From: Candidatus Limivivens intestinipullorum
GTDB lineage: Bacteria; Bacillota; Clostridia; Lachnospirales; Lachnospiraceae
DNA length: 45,901 nt
Reading direction: 5' to 3'
Assembly (NCBI GenBank): GCA_018711185.1
Contig: DVIQ01000026.1
Location: 1 to 45,901 of the forward strand
Within the stretch, counting starts at the first letter, position 1. The number at the start of each line of letters is the position of its first letter. Below the pieces are notes generated by a model. It was not told where the DNA came from and did not search any database. It saw only the letters and a program-made list of their open reading frames with translations. The position numbers and the translations under genes were made by a program. Positions 22,879 to 31,393 of this stretch are shown here, in pieces.

Positions 22879-24120
22879 ATGAAAATGGAACAGATAAGTG
22901 GAGAAAGACAGTATGATTTTGTAAGTAAGTTTCAATATATTCGCGAGGCGGGCACCAGCGGAGAGCTTCAGGCCGCGGAGACGATTCTGGCGGAGCTTGA
23001 GGCCATAGGCGTTTCAGGCCGCATGGAGGAGTTTTCGTTTCCGGCCTTTGAAATGGAGGCCCAGGAGCTGACCGTTTTGGAGCCCTATGAAAAATCTTAT
23101 GAGATCGCAGGCTATGGCTTCTGCGGAAACACGCCCCGGGAAGGGATTGAGGCCCCGTTTTTGTATGCGGAGAACGGAGATGATATCAGCCTTGCGGGGG
23201 CCCGGGGAAAGATTGTCCTGGTAAACGGGCCGGTGCAGGCGGAAATGCATCAAAAGCTGACCCGGGCCGGCGCTCTGGCATTTTTAAGCATTTATGGAAG
23301 TCCGGTGGACGAAGGGGAGGATCTGCGGCCCTATGTTTACCGTCTCCGGTGCGGGGAGGAGAAGCGGCTGCCGGGAGCCTGCCTGCACTGCCGCACCGCC
23401 CAGGAGCTGGTTTCCAGAAAAACGGGCCGGGTGCGGCTTACGCTGCGTCAGAGAGAGACCGAGCGGACTTCCAGAAATATCTGCGCCAGAATTGAAGGAA
23501 CGGATAAAAAAGAGGAGATTCTTTCCCTGACGGCGCACTATGATTCGGTACCCGCGGGGCCGGGCGCTTACGACAATCTATCCGGTTCGGCCATCATTAT
23601 GGAGCTTTGCCGCTATTTCAAAAAGAATCCGCCACGCAGAACCCTGGAATTTATCTGGTTCGGCGCGGAGGAAAAGGGACTTTTGGGAAGCCAGGCTTAC
23701 ATAGCGCAGCATGAGGAGGAGCTTTGCCGTCACCGCTTCAATATGAACGTGGATCTGGCAGGGCAGCTCGTGGGCGGAAACGCGTTCGGCATTACGGCGG
23801 AGGATCCCGTGGGGCCCATGCTGGGGATGCTGGCCGCCGAAACAGGAATCGGCGTGACGATTCTGGATAAGCGGATCTGGGGAAGCGACTCCAATACCTT
23901 CGCCTACCATGGCATACCTGCTATGACGATGAACCGGGACGGCTACGGGATGCACACCAGGCATGACACCATCGCCCTGATTTCGCCCTGGTCTTTGGAG
24001 CGCAGCGCAAGGCTTCTGGGTCATGTGGCGGAACGGCTTGGGAATATGGAGGTTTTCCCGTTCCAAAGAAGCGTGCCGGAAAACCTGCGGGAACAGCTTG
24101 AGAAATGGTTCCGGAGATAA
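22879..24120 (+). CDS. M28 family zinc metallopeptidase
   Basis: This 413-residue aminopeptidase-like protein has no signal peptide and should be cytoplasmic. The M28 metal ligands are present: His220 (TAHYDS), Asp232 (AYDNLSG), the general-base/ligand pair Glu264-Glu265 (GAEEKG), Asp292 (MNVDLAG) and His359 (GMHTRHDT). An inserted domain at about residues 60-200 looks like a PA domain. AGAGGAG precedes the ATG, and a second ATG two codons later is an alternative. sbcD follows within 65 bp, separated by a palindrome. The substrate is probably a peptide or an acyl-amino acid. Confidence 0.92.
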   Translation: MKMEQISGERQYDFVSKFQYIREAGTSGELQAAETILAELEAIGVSGRMEEFSFPAFEMEAQELTVLEPYEKSYEIAGYGFCGNTPREGIEAPFLYAENGDDISLAGARGKIVLVNGPVQAEMHQKLTRAGALAFLSIYGSPVDEGEDLRPYVYRLRCGEEKRLPGACLHCRTAQELVSRKTGRVRLTLRQRETERTSRNICARIEGTDKKEEILSLTAHYDSVPAGPGAYDNLSGSAIIMELCRYFKKNPPRRTLEFIWFGAEEKGLLGSQAYIAQHEEELCRHRFNMNVDLAGQLVGGNAFGITAEDPVGPMLGMLAAETGIGVTILDKRIWGSDSNTFAYHGIPAMTMNRDGYGMHTRHDTIALISPWSLERSARLLGHVAERLGNMEVFPFQRSVPENLREQLEKWFRR

Positions 24121-24127
24121 CGATGCG

Positions 24128-24171
24128 CGGAAAGGGCAACCGTTTGGCAGGGCCAAACGGCTGCCGGAAAG
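24128..24171. repeat. GC-rich palindrome with 3-base loop and flanking direct repeats
   Basis: GGCAACCGTTTGGC (24135-24148), loop AGG, GCCAAACGGCTGCC (24152-24165), with one mismatch in 14 bp. CGGAAAG occurs on both sides (24128-24134 and 24165-24171). The layout (perfect arms, three-base loop, short flanking direct repeats) parallels the GTTCAGC elements, with a different sequence. Confidence 0.6.
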
Positions 24172-24184
24172 ACAGGAGGTTGGG

Positions 24185-25444
24185 ATGAAACTGCTGCATA
24201 CGGGAGACTGGCATATCGGAAAGCTTCTGGCGGACAAAAGCCGCCTGGAGGAGCAGAGAATTGTTCTGGATGAGCTGGCTGCCATGGCGGATAAGCACGA
24301 ACCGGATGTGATCTGCATTACCGGGGATGTTTATGACAACGGCCACCCAAGCGCCAGGGCGGAGGAGCTTTTCTGCAGCACTATCAAACGCCTCTGCAAA
24401 GGAGGAGAGCGGCTTGTGGTGATCATTGCTGGAAATCATGACCAGCCCCAGCGCTTAGAGGCGCTGCAGCCCCTGGCCAGGGAGCATGGCATCCTGATTT
24501 TCGGGAATCCCAATTCAAAGCCGCTTCCCGGAAAATACGGAAACTATGAGATTCAGCCTCTGGACGGAGGCGTTTTTCGGACCCGCGCGGCGGGGGAGGA
24601 GGCGGTGTTCGCCTGCGTCCCCTATGTGAGCGAAAAAGCGCTGGGAGAGGTGATTTACCGGGATCTGGCCTCCGAGGAGGAAAATCTCAAATCATATCAG
24701 GAAAAAATGCGCCGGCTTTATGAAGGATGCAATGTCTGGTTTGGGGAGGACACCCTGAATATTTGCCTGAGCCATGTTTTTACGGTGGGCTATGAGGGAG
24801 ACTCCTCTGAGAGAAGCGTTCAGCTTGGGGGAAGCTATATCCTGGACGCGGACGTTTTCCCGAAGAACGCGGATTACATTGCCTTAGGCCATGTACATAA
24901 GCCTCAGAAGGTGGCGGGCACCGGCGGAAGGGCCCGGTACTGCGGCTCCATTCTGCCCTATCACTCCGACGAGGTGCGCACCCCGAAGGAATGCCTGCTG
25001 GTTCAGCTGGAAAAGGGAAGGGCGCCCCAGGTGACGCCGCTGATTTTTTCCAATCCAAAGCCCATCGAGCGGTGGGAGTGCCGGGGCTTTTCCGAGGCGG
25101 AGGCCCTGTGCATGAAGAATCAGGAGCGCAGCTGCTGGGTGTTTTTAAAAATCCACACGGAGGAGCCTCTCAGGGAGGATCAGATCCGCCGGCTGAAAGG
25201 GCTTAAAAGCGATCTTTTGGAAATTACGCCGGTTTTTCCGGATATGGAGGAGCGGGAGGAAGAACTGCGGCCCCTTGGGGAGCGGGACCTGCTGGATCTG
25301 TTCCGGAGCTTTTATGTGAATGAAAAGAACCGGGAGCCGGATGCGGAAATCCTGGAGCTTGTGAAAAATCTGGCCAAAGAGGAAGGGGAGGAGCGAAAGG
25401 ATGAAGCCGCTAACGCTGACGATCCAGGGACTGAACAGCTTTGA
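24185..25444 (+). CDS. sbcD: Exonuclease subunit SbcD (Mre11-like)
   Basis: This 419-residue nuclease subunit of SbcCD processes hairpins and blocked double-strand ends. The metallophosphoesterase motifs are intact: HTGDWHIGK (Asp8, His10), ITGDVYDNGHPS, IIAGNHDQPQR and ALGHVHKPQ. The C-terminal third is the SbcD cap (FLKIHTEEPLREDQIRRLKG) and the SbcC-binding tail. The start at 24185 is set by AGGAGG immediately upstream. It overlaps sbcC by 44 bp, so the two subunits are coupled. A palindrome-cleaving complex encoded within a palindrome-rich region is noteworthy. Confidence 0.96.
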   Translation: MKLLHTGDWHIGKLLADKSRLEEQRIVLDELAAMADKHEPDVICITGDVYDNGHPSARAEELFCSTIKRLCKGGERLVVIIAGNHDQPQRLEALQPLAREHGILIFGNPNSKPLPGKYGNYEIQPLDGGVFRTRAAGEEAVFACVPYVSEKALGEVIYRDLASEEENLKSYQEKMRRLYEGCNVWFGEDTLNICLSHVFTVGYEGDSSERSVQLGGSYILDADVFPKNADYIALGHVHKPQKVAGTGGRARYCGSILPYHSDEVRTPKECLLVQLEKGRAPQVTPLIFSNPKPIERWECRGFSEAEALCMKNQERSCWVFLKIHTEEPLREDQIRRLKGLKSDLLEITPVFPDMEEREEELRPLGERDLLDLFRSFYVNEKNREPDAEILELVKNLAKEEGEERKDEAANADDPGTEQL

Positions 25445-28400
25445 GGAGAGCGTCTGCATTGATTTTTGCAAGCTGACGAGCCGGGGGCTTTTCGGTATTT
25501 TCGGGCCCACGGGAAGCGGAAAGAGCAGCATCCTGGACGGCATGACCCTGGCCCTGTACGGAGAGGCCGCCAGGGGAACGAAAAATTTTATCAACGTCAA
25601 CAGTCAAAGGTGCAGCGTCATCTTTGAGTTTCTGGCAGGCCCCGGAGGCCGGGAGCGCTACCGGGTCAGCCGGAACTACCGGAGGGAAAAGGAGACCGGC
25701 AGCGCCAGGGCTTCCCTGGCAAGGCTGGAAAAAATCGGGCCGGAGGGACAGAGTGAAATCCTGGCGGACCAGACCAGAAACGTCAACGAGGAGTGTATCC
25801 GGATCCTGGGCCTTGGCCGGGAGGATTTTCTGCGGACGGCGGTGCTTCCCCAGGGAAGGTTCGCGGAATTTCTGCGGATGCAGGGGAAAGAGCGCACAGA
25901 GATGCTGGAGCGTATTTTCGGCCTGGAGCGTTTTGGAACCCTTCTGGAAAAACGTGTCCGGGATTTCGGACAGAAAACGGATCAGCGGATTCAGATTCTG
26001 GAAGGAAAACGGCAGGTTTATCAGGGGGTTACAAAAGAAGCGCTGGGAGAGAAGGAGCGCCTTTTGGAGGAGAAAAAGCGGCAGGCGCAGAAGACAGCGG
26101 AGGAAATCCGCCGGGTACAGGCGTATATGGAAGCCTGGAAGCCGGTACTGGATGCCCAGGCAGAGCTTTCCCGGGCCATGGAGAGAAGCCGCGCTCTGAA
26201 GGAGGCGGAGCCTGCCGTAAAGGAGGCCCAGGTCCAGGCGGAACGGGCGGAAACAGCGGAGGAGCTTTCGAAGCTCTGGGAGAGCGCCGGGAAGGCGAGA
26301 GAATCCTGGGAAAAAAGCAGCCGGGAGCGTGCAAGGCTTGAAGCTATGCGGGCAGAGGCTTCCGAAAACCTGGAACAGGCCGGAAAAACCCGCGCCGAAG
26401 CCCAGCAGCGCAGGGACGAGGAAAAACCGCCCCTGGATCGGAAGCTGGAAAAGCTTGAGCTGGCCCGGGAACGGGTGAAGCGCCTGACTGAGCTGGAAGG
26501 CCGGCGCAAAGAGCGGCAAAGGGAGCAGGAGCAGACCCAGGAAAAGCTGGCGGCCCTGGATGTAGAGATGGAAGCTCTTTCCCGGAAAAGGGAAGCCCTC
26601 ATCCGGGACGCGGATGTGGCATCCAAAAGAAAGCAGGAGACCTTCCATACGCAGGAAGAGCGGGAGGCCATCCAGAGAGGCTGGGAGCTGGAAACAGAAG
26701 AACAGACTCTTTTGGAGGAGCAGCGAACCGGTGCGGAAGCGCTTGCGCGCCAGGAGGTTTCCGCGGATGCCCTGAAGAAGCGGGAGACTGAGCTTGCCCT
26801 TCAGTTAAAGGAGATCAGGGAACGCCTCGAGAACGGGAAGCAGGCTTTGGAGAAATGCCGTAAGGAACAGGAGGCGCTTGGAGATCTGGCCGCCATGCAG
26901 GAGGCTTTCACGAAGGTTCAGTATGCCGGAAAGGAATGGAATCGCCAGAAGGCGGCCGTGAAAGAGGCGGAAGAACTGGTTCAGAAAATCGGCGGGGAAA
27001 TGGACGAGATTCGCGGAAAGGAACAGGAAGCTCTTGCGAGGATGGAGTCCGCGAAGAAAACCTGCGAGGACGCCAGACGGCGGCTTCATGCCGCCGCCCT
27101 TGCCAGGGACTTGAAGGAGGGCGAGCCCTGCCCCGTATGCGGAAGCGTCCATCACCGGCCTTTGGCTTTTGAGGAGAGCAGAGAGCAGGAGGAGCTTTCC
27201 AGGGCAGAGGAGGCCGCAAGGAGTCTAGAGGAAGCGGCCCAGGCGGTTTCCCGGGAGCGGATTGCCCGGGAGACGAAGCTTGCGGAGGCAAAGGTGCGGC
27301 TTTCCGGAGCAAGGGAACTGGAAGCACAGGCGGCCAGGGAGGCCGGAGAGAAGGACCCAAAGGAGCTGGAGCGCAGGCTTCGGGAGCGGATCCGCCGGGA
27401 AAAGGAGCTTTCCAGGCAGGAGCGGACCCTCCGGGATGAGATGGAGGCAGCCGGCGAGGAGAACACCGCCATCTCCCTTTCCCTGACCAAGACAGAGGCA
27501 GAACGGAAAAATCTGGATCAGTCCATAGAGGAAGGAAAGAAGCGGCAGCAGGAAGCGCGGGAGCGCCTTGCCGTTCTTTCGGCGGGAAAGGAGAAGCTGG
27601 CCCTTTCGTGGCCGAGAGCGTCCTATCAGGAGAGCCGTCTGGCGCTCCAAAGGGACGCCAGGGCCTTTGAGGAGGCGGACCAGCGGCTTCAGAAAATTCA
27701 AAGGCAGCAGACGCGCTTCGGCCAGGATTGGGATGCCCTTACTGCCCGCCAGGCCGAAGGACAGAAGGCCCTGGAACGGCTTAGGACAGAGCTGCTGGCA
27801 CTGGGGGAGCAGGCAGAGCAGGAAAAGATGACCCTCCGGGCGCTGACCGAGGACTGGACCGATCTGCCCGGAAGAATCCAGCGGATCCAGAAAGGGCTGG
27901 CCGGGCTTGAGGAGCGCCTGGATAATGCAAGGGAGGCTTACGCGGCGGCGGAAAAGCGGTTTTCCAAGGTTTCCTCGGATTATGACCAGGCAGCGGTTCT
28001 GGAAAGCCGGGATAAGGGAAGTCTGCAGGCCAGAGAAGGCATTTTTCAGCAGAAAATGGCTCTGCATCAAGTGCCGGATACGGACTGGATTGTTAAAAAT
28101 CGAAAGACACCGGAAGAAATTGAAGAGCTTTTGAATCTGGCGGCGTCTCACCGGGAACAGGAGACCGTTGTCCGGGAGAATATCGCGCGGCTTCAGGATT
28201 TTCTGGGAGAACGGCGAATTTCCGGGGAAGAGTGGGAGAAAAACACCTCCGGGCTCCCGGCCCTTCTGGAAAACCAGGAGGCGCTCTTAAAAGAGATCAG
28301 CGTCCTGGAAAATGAGACGGCCCGGCTGCGGGCGCAGCTTGTGGAGCTTCAAAGCCTGGATGCCGGGCTTGAGAAGGAAAGGCATCAGAGGGCCCTGGGA

Positions 28401-28889
28401 ACAGAGCTTGAGAAGCTGTTCCGGGGAAAAGCCTTTGTGAAATACATTTCCCTCTACTACCTGCGCTTCATTACCAGGGACGCCAACCGGCAGCTTCGGG
28501 ACATTACAGGTGGGAATTATGAGCTGGCTATCGGGGAAAACGGGGACTTTCTTATGGTGGATTACCGGAATGGCGGGAAAACCAGACCCTGCAGCACCCT
28601 GTCCGGCGGCGAGACCTTCCTGGTGTCCCTGGCCCTGGCGCTGTCCCTTTCCCGCCAGATTCAGATGAACAGTTCCGCTTCTATCGAACTGTTTTTCCTG
28701 GACGAGGGCTTCGGAACTCTGGACGACCGCTTTATCGATGTGGTCATGGACTCTCTGTACCGGCTGCGGGAGAAAGGGCTGAATGTGGGACTGATCACCC
28801 ATGTGGAGGCGATCAAAGAGCGGATCGGCTCCCGGCTGCTGATTCAGCCGGGGGAGAAGGGAAGCAGCGTTTCCTGTGAATTTCTGTAG
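25401..28889 (+). CDS. sbcC: Exonuclease subunit SbcC (Rad50-like SMC ATPase)
   Basis: This 1162-residue ATPase partner of SbcD has an N-terminal ABC half with Walker A (GPTGSGKSSILDG), two long charged coiled-coil arms rich in Glu, Arg and Lys, and a zinc hook CPVC (Cys577 and Cys580) in the middle. The C-terminal half has the signature LSGGETFLVSLALALSLS and Walker B FLDEGFGTLD (Asp1101, Glu1102). The length is slightly above average for SbcC. ATP binding opens and closes SbcD's nuclease site on DNA ends and hairpins. No terminator is evident after it; a collapsed GH38 gene follows. Confidence 0.97.
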   Translation: MKPLTLTIQGLNSFEESVCIDFCKLTSRGLFGIFGPTGSGKSSILDGMTLALYGEAARGTKNFINVNSQRCSVIFEFLAGPGGRERYRVSRNYRREKETGSARASLARLEKIGPEGQSEILADQTRNVNEECIRILGLGREDFLRTAVLPQGRFAEFLRMQGKERTEMLERIFGLERFGTLLEKRVRDFGQKTDQRIQILEGKRQVYQGVTKEALGEKERLLEEKKRQAQKTAEEIRRVQAYMEAWKPVLDAQAELSRAMERSRALKEAEPAVKEAQVQAERAETAEELSKLWESAGKARESWEKSSRERARLEAMRAEASENLEQAGKTRAEAQQRRDEEKPPLDRKLEKLELARERVKRLTELEGRRKERQREQEQTQEKLAALDVEMEALSRKREALIRDADVASKRKQETFHTQEEREAIQRGWELETEEQTLLEEQRTGAEALARQEVSADALKKRETELALQLKEIRERLENGKQALEKCRKEQEALGDLAAMQEAFTKVQYAGKEWNRQKAAVKEAEELVQKIGGEMDEIRGKEQEALARMESAKKTCEDARRRLHAAALARDLKEGEPCPVCGSVHHRPLAFEESREQEELSRAEEAARSLEEAAQAVSRERIARETKLAEAKVRLSGARELEAQAAREAGEKDPKELERRLRERIRREKELSRQERTLRDEMEAAGEENTAISLSLTKTEAERKNLDQSIEEGKKRQQEARERLAVLSAGKEKLALSWPRASYQESRLALQRDARAFEEADQRLQKIQRQQTRFGQDWDALTARQAEGQKALERLRTELLALGEQAEQEKMTLRALTEDWTDLPGRIQRIQKGLAGLEERLDNAREAYAAAEKRFSKVSSDYDQAAVLESRDKGSLQAREGIFQQKMALHQVPDTDWIVKNRKTPEEIEELLNLAASHREQETVVRENIARLQDFLGERRISGEEWEKNTSGLPALLENQEALLKEISVLENETARLRAQLVELQSLDAGLEKERHQRALGTELEKLFRGKAFVKYISLYYLRFITRDANRQLRDITGGNYELAIGENGDFLMVDYRNGGKTRPCSTLSGGETFLVSLALALSLSRQIQMNSSASIELFFLDEGFGTLDDRFIDVVMDSLYRLREKGLNVGLITHVEAIKERIGSRLLIQPGEKGSSVSCEFL

Positions 28890-28964
28890 CGTTCGCGCCT
28901 TGCCGCGGGGGCGGCGCATGTTTTTCGGAGAGCGAAAAAAAGCAAGTATGGGAGGATGGCGAAG

Positions 28965-29206
28965 ATGAAAAAGCCTGGTTATGATTGCGACAGAAGTCAG
29001 GACGGCGCGCGTCTGACCGGTGAGGACATCATCAATATGGTGCAGTTTTCACACCATGATCTGGGATGGCACAAAAACGGGGAATTTCCGTGGACAAATC
29101 CAATGTCCTGATTTCCGCTGTGAAAAAAGCTGAGGATCAGGAAATCATTATTCGCCTGTATGAGTCCGAAGGCCGGCAGGATACGGTGACGGTTCAGCAG
29201 CGCTGA
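28965..29206 (+). pseudogene. GH38 alpha-mannosidase remnant (ends joined, middle missing)
   Basis: Two pieces lie back to back. From an ATG at 28965, with GGAGG upstream, about 41 codons run to near 29090 and include MVQFSHHDLGWHKN, reminiscent of GH38 N-terminal HxDxGW segments. From 29090, in another frame, the sequence reads VDKSNVLISAVKKAEDQEII and then IRLYESEG, a recognisable GH38 C-terminal beta-sandwich end (family pattern of AVKKAED followed by RLYE). The catalytic core of roughly 700-900 residues is absent and the frame changes at the junction. The C-terminal piece stops at TGA 29204-29206, inside palindrome F. The GH38 C-terminal assignment is fairly firm; the N-terminal one is weaker. 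Confidence 0.65.
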
Positions 29207-29214
29207 ACGGCTGC
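29186..29214. repeat. Palindromic element, copy F
   Basis: GTGACGGTTCAGC (29186-29198), loop AGC, GCTGAACGGCTGC (29202-29214). The inner 7-bp arms are perfect and the outer parts decayed. No flanking direct repeat is visible. The element encodes the final VQQR and stop of the GH38 remnant, the same way copy E ends malQ. Confidence 0.75.
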
Positions 29215-29251
29215 GGCCTGGGTGAAAGGGAAGTGCGGAAGAAAAAGCGTC

Positions 29252-29280
29252 TTGAGTTTCTAATAAGTTTATGATAGAAT
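29252..29280 (+). promoter_or_regulatory. Promoter upstream of the ABC-F gene
   Basis: TTGAGT (29252-29257), a 17-bp spacer and TAGAAT (29275-29280). It is the best match between the GH38 remnant and the ABC-F gene, about 380 bp before that gene's start. Confidence 0.55.
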
Positions 29281-29663
29281 GAAGCAGAATAAAAACAAGA
29301 GAGGTGCTGAAATGATTATAAATCTGTTTTGAGTCAGAGAGCTTGTACATGCTGCCGGAAGGGGAGAGGAAGAATCGGACTTGTGCGTCCTTTTCCCGGA
29401 CGGCGGACATCCTGCAGAGAGGTTTTGCCGGGTTGGCCGCGAACTGCTGCGGGAGTTTCAGCTTGCTGCCGCAGAACAGGTTTGTGGTCTCCTTCGTTTA
29501 CCCGAAGGCGGCATCTCTTTTTCGTGCCCGGATATCCGGAATGTTCCGCGCGCGGACAGGTCCTGCATCAAAAACAGCGTCCTGTCCGGCCGAGAAAGAG
29601 AGCCCTGCGGCGGCAAATCGCAATACCATGAAACGGCAGAAAGCCGCCAAGGAGGGATGCTGT
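29281..29663 (+). other. Long leader ahead of the ABC-F gene, with a mini-ORF and unassigned sequence
   Basis: A ribosome site (AGAGGTG at 29299-29305) precedes a six-codon open frame, M-I-I-N-L-F and stop (29312-29332). The remaining 330 bases stay open in the ABC-F frame from 29343, with a coding-like composition (for example RTADILQRGFAGLAANCCG), but I do not recognise a family. It could be a regulatory leader peptide followed by untranslated RNA, as found upstream of some ABC-F resistance genes, or the debris of another collapsed gene. Confidence 0.4.
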
Positions 29664-31385
29664 ATGTCACAGATTTCGGTTTCCGGGCTGACCTTCGGCT
29701 ATGAAGGCGCTCTGGAAAATGTATTTACGAACGTATCGTTTTCTTTTGATACGGACTGGAAGCTGGGCCTGATCGGAAGAAACGGAAAAGGGAAAACCAC
29801 CTTTTTAAAGCTCTTATTGGGAGAATACGAATACCGGGGCGCGATTTCTTCATCCGCCCACATGGAATATTTCCCCTATAAAATCCCGGAGGAATGGATG
29901 GGGCTGCCGGGCACTGAAATCTGCCAGAGACTTTCGGCAGAGACGGAAGACTGGCAGATTCTGAAAGAGCTTTCCCAGCTTGACGCGGATGGAGAACTTT
30001 TATACCGGCCCTGGGAAACGTTAAGCCATGGGGAGCGCACAAAGGTGATGCTTGCTTTGCTGTTCGCCAAGGAGAGCGGCAGGCCGGGAGATTTTTATCC
30101 GCTGATTGATGAGCCCACCAGCCATCTGGACGCCGGGGCCAGGGAATCCGTGAAAAATTACCTGCAGGGAAAGCGCGGTTTTCTTCTGGTCTCCCATGAC
30201 CGGTGGCTGCTGGATGCCTGCACAGACCATATCCTGGCCCTGAACCGGTCGGATATCCAGGTCTGTCGGGGCAATTTTACCGCCTGGTGGGAGAATAAGG
30301 AGAAGCAGGACGCCTTTGAGCGCCGGGAAAATGAGCGGCTTGAGGGACAGATTTCCCGCCTGAGCGCCGCTGCCGGGAGAACCGGGGCCTGGGCGGACCA
30401 GGCGGAGGACCGGAAAATCGGCTACGATCCCATTAAGGAACGGGGCCGTCCCGGCAGGGACTATTTCGGAGAAAAATCCCGGAAAATGCAGCAGCAGAGA
30501 AAGAACCTGGAGCGCCGCAGACTCCAGTCCATTGAGGAGAAAAAGGGACTTCTGCATAATCTGGAGGAACCTGACGAGCTGAAGCTGTTTCCTCTGCGGC
30601 ATTATAAGGAGCAGTACCTTTACGCGAAGGATCTGGATATTTTTTACGGCGCGGCGCCGGATGACGCGGTCTGTGTACTGAAAAATATCCAGATGACCGT
30701 TTCCGCGGGGGACCGGATTCTGCTGCGGGGAAAAAACGGGTCAGGGAAATCTTCGCTGATCAAGGCGATTTTAGGGCTGCCGGAGGTGGAAGTCCTGGAT
30801 GCCGGACGGAGCGCGGCCGGAAGAAGCGAATGGAGAGGGAACCGGGAAGACGCGGCCGGAAGAAGCGAATGGAGAGGAAACCAGGAAGACGCGGCTGAAA
30901 GAAGCGAATCGAAAGAAAGCCGGGGAGAGCTGGGCGGACCGTGGATTCGGGGCGAGCTTCACGGGGCACCGAAGCTTTTAATCTCCTATGTGAGCCAGGA
31001 CACGTCTTTCCTGAAGGGTTCTCTGGCGGATTACATCCACGGCCTTGGCATTGACCAGGCGCTGTTTATGGGGATGCTGCGGCGGCTGAATTTCGAGAGA
31101 GAGCAGTTCGCGGCAAGACCGTCCGGAGGCGGCAAAGGGAAAAAGAGCAGTCTGTCGCCTGACATGGAAGAATTTTCCGAGGGGCAGAAGAAAAAGGTGC
31201 TGCTGGCGGCAAGCCTTCTGCAGAAGGCCCATCTTTATATCTGGGACGAGCCTTTGAACTATGTGGATGTATTTTCCAGAATGCAGATTGAGGATTTGAT
31301 TTTAAAATATAAGCCGACCATGCTCTTTGTGGAGCATGACCGGGCGTTTGGAGATAAAATTGCCACCAGGGTGATGGAACTCTGA
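29664..31385 (+). CDS. ABC-F family ATPase, Lsa-like ribosome-associated protein
   Basis: This 573-residue soluble protein has two ABC domains and no membrane segments. Domain 1: Walker A GRNGKGKTT (residues 38-46), signature LSHGERTK, Walker B LIDEPTSHLD. A basic linker follows (KMQQQRKNLERRRLQSIEEKK). Domain 2: Walker A GKNGSGKSS, signature FSEGQKKK, and WDEPLNYVDVFSRMQIEDL, the form typical of Lsa/Vga-type antibiotic-resistance ABC-F proteins, which release lincosamides, streptogramins A or pleuromutilins from the ribosome. The start at 29664 follows AAGGAGGG; a longer frame exists upstream. Odd: just after the second Walker A there is a tandem repeat of three 13-residue units not expected in the family (Lsa is about 500 residues). 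Confidence 0.85.
   Translation: MSQISVSGLTFGYEGALENVFTNVSFSFDTDWKLGLIGRNGKGKTTFLKLLLGEYEYRGAISSSAHMEYFPYKIPEEWMGLPGTEICQRLSAETEDWQILKELSQLDADGELLYRPWETLSHGERTKVMLALLFAKESGRPGDFYPLIDEPTSHLDAGARESVKNYLQGKRGFLLVSHDRWLLDACTDHILALNRSDIQVCRGNFTAWWENKEKQDAFERRENERLEGQISRLSAAAGRTGAWADQAEDRKIGYDPIKERGRPGRDYFGEKSRKMQQQRKNLERRRLQSIEEKKGLLHNLEEPDELKLFPLRHYKEQYLYAKDLDIFYGAAPDDAVCVLKNIQMTVSAGDRILLRGKNGSGKSSLIKAILGLPEVEVLDAGRSAAGRSEWRGNREDAAGRSEWRGNQEDAAERSESKESRGELGGPWIRGELHGAPKLLISYVSQDTSFLKGSLADYIHGLGIDQALFMGMLRRLNFEREQFAARPSGGGKGKKSSLSPDMEEFSEGQKKKVLLAASLLQKAHLYIWDEPLNYVDVFSRMQIEDLILKYKPTMLFVEHDRAFGDKIATRVMEL
30813..30929 (+). repeat. Three 39-bp tandem repeats inside the ABC-F gene
   Basis: Units at 30813-30851, 30852-30890 and 30891-30929 encode AAGRSEWRGNRED, AAGRSEWRGNQED and a diverged AAERSESKESRGE. 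The unit length is a multiple of three, so the frame is kept. The first two units are nearly identical in DNA sequence, pointing to recent slippage. Confidence 0.9.
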
Positions 31386-31393
31386 TACAGGGG

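Noticed and set aside
30813..30929. CRISPR-like tandem repeats in the ABC-F gene
   Set aside because: The units are head-to-tail without spacers, a multiple of three in length and in frame within a conserved protein.
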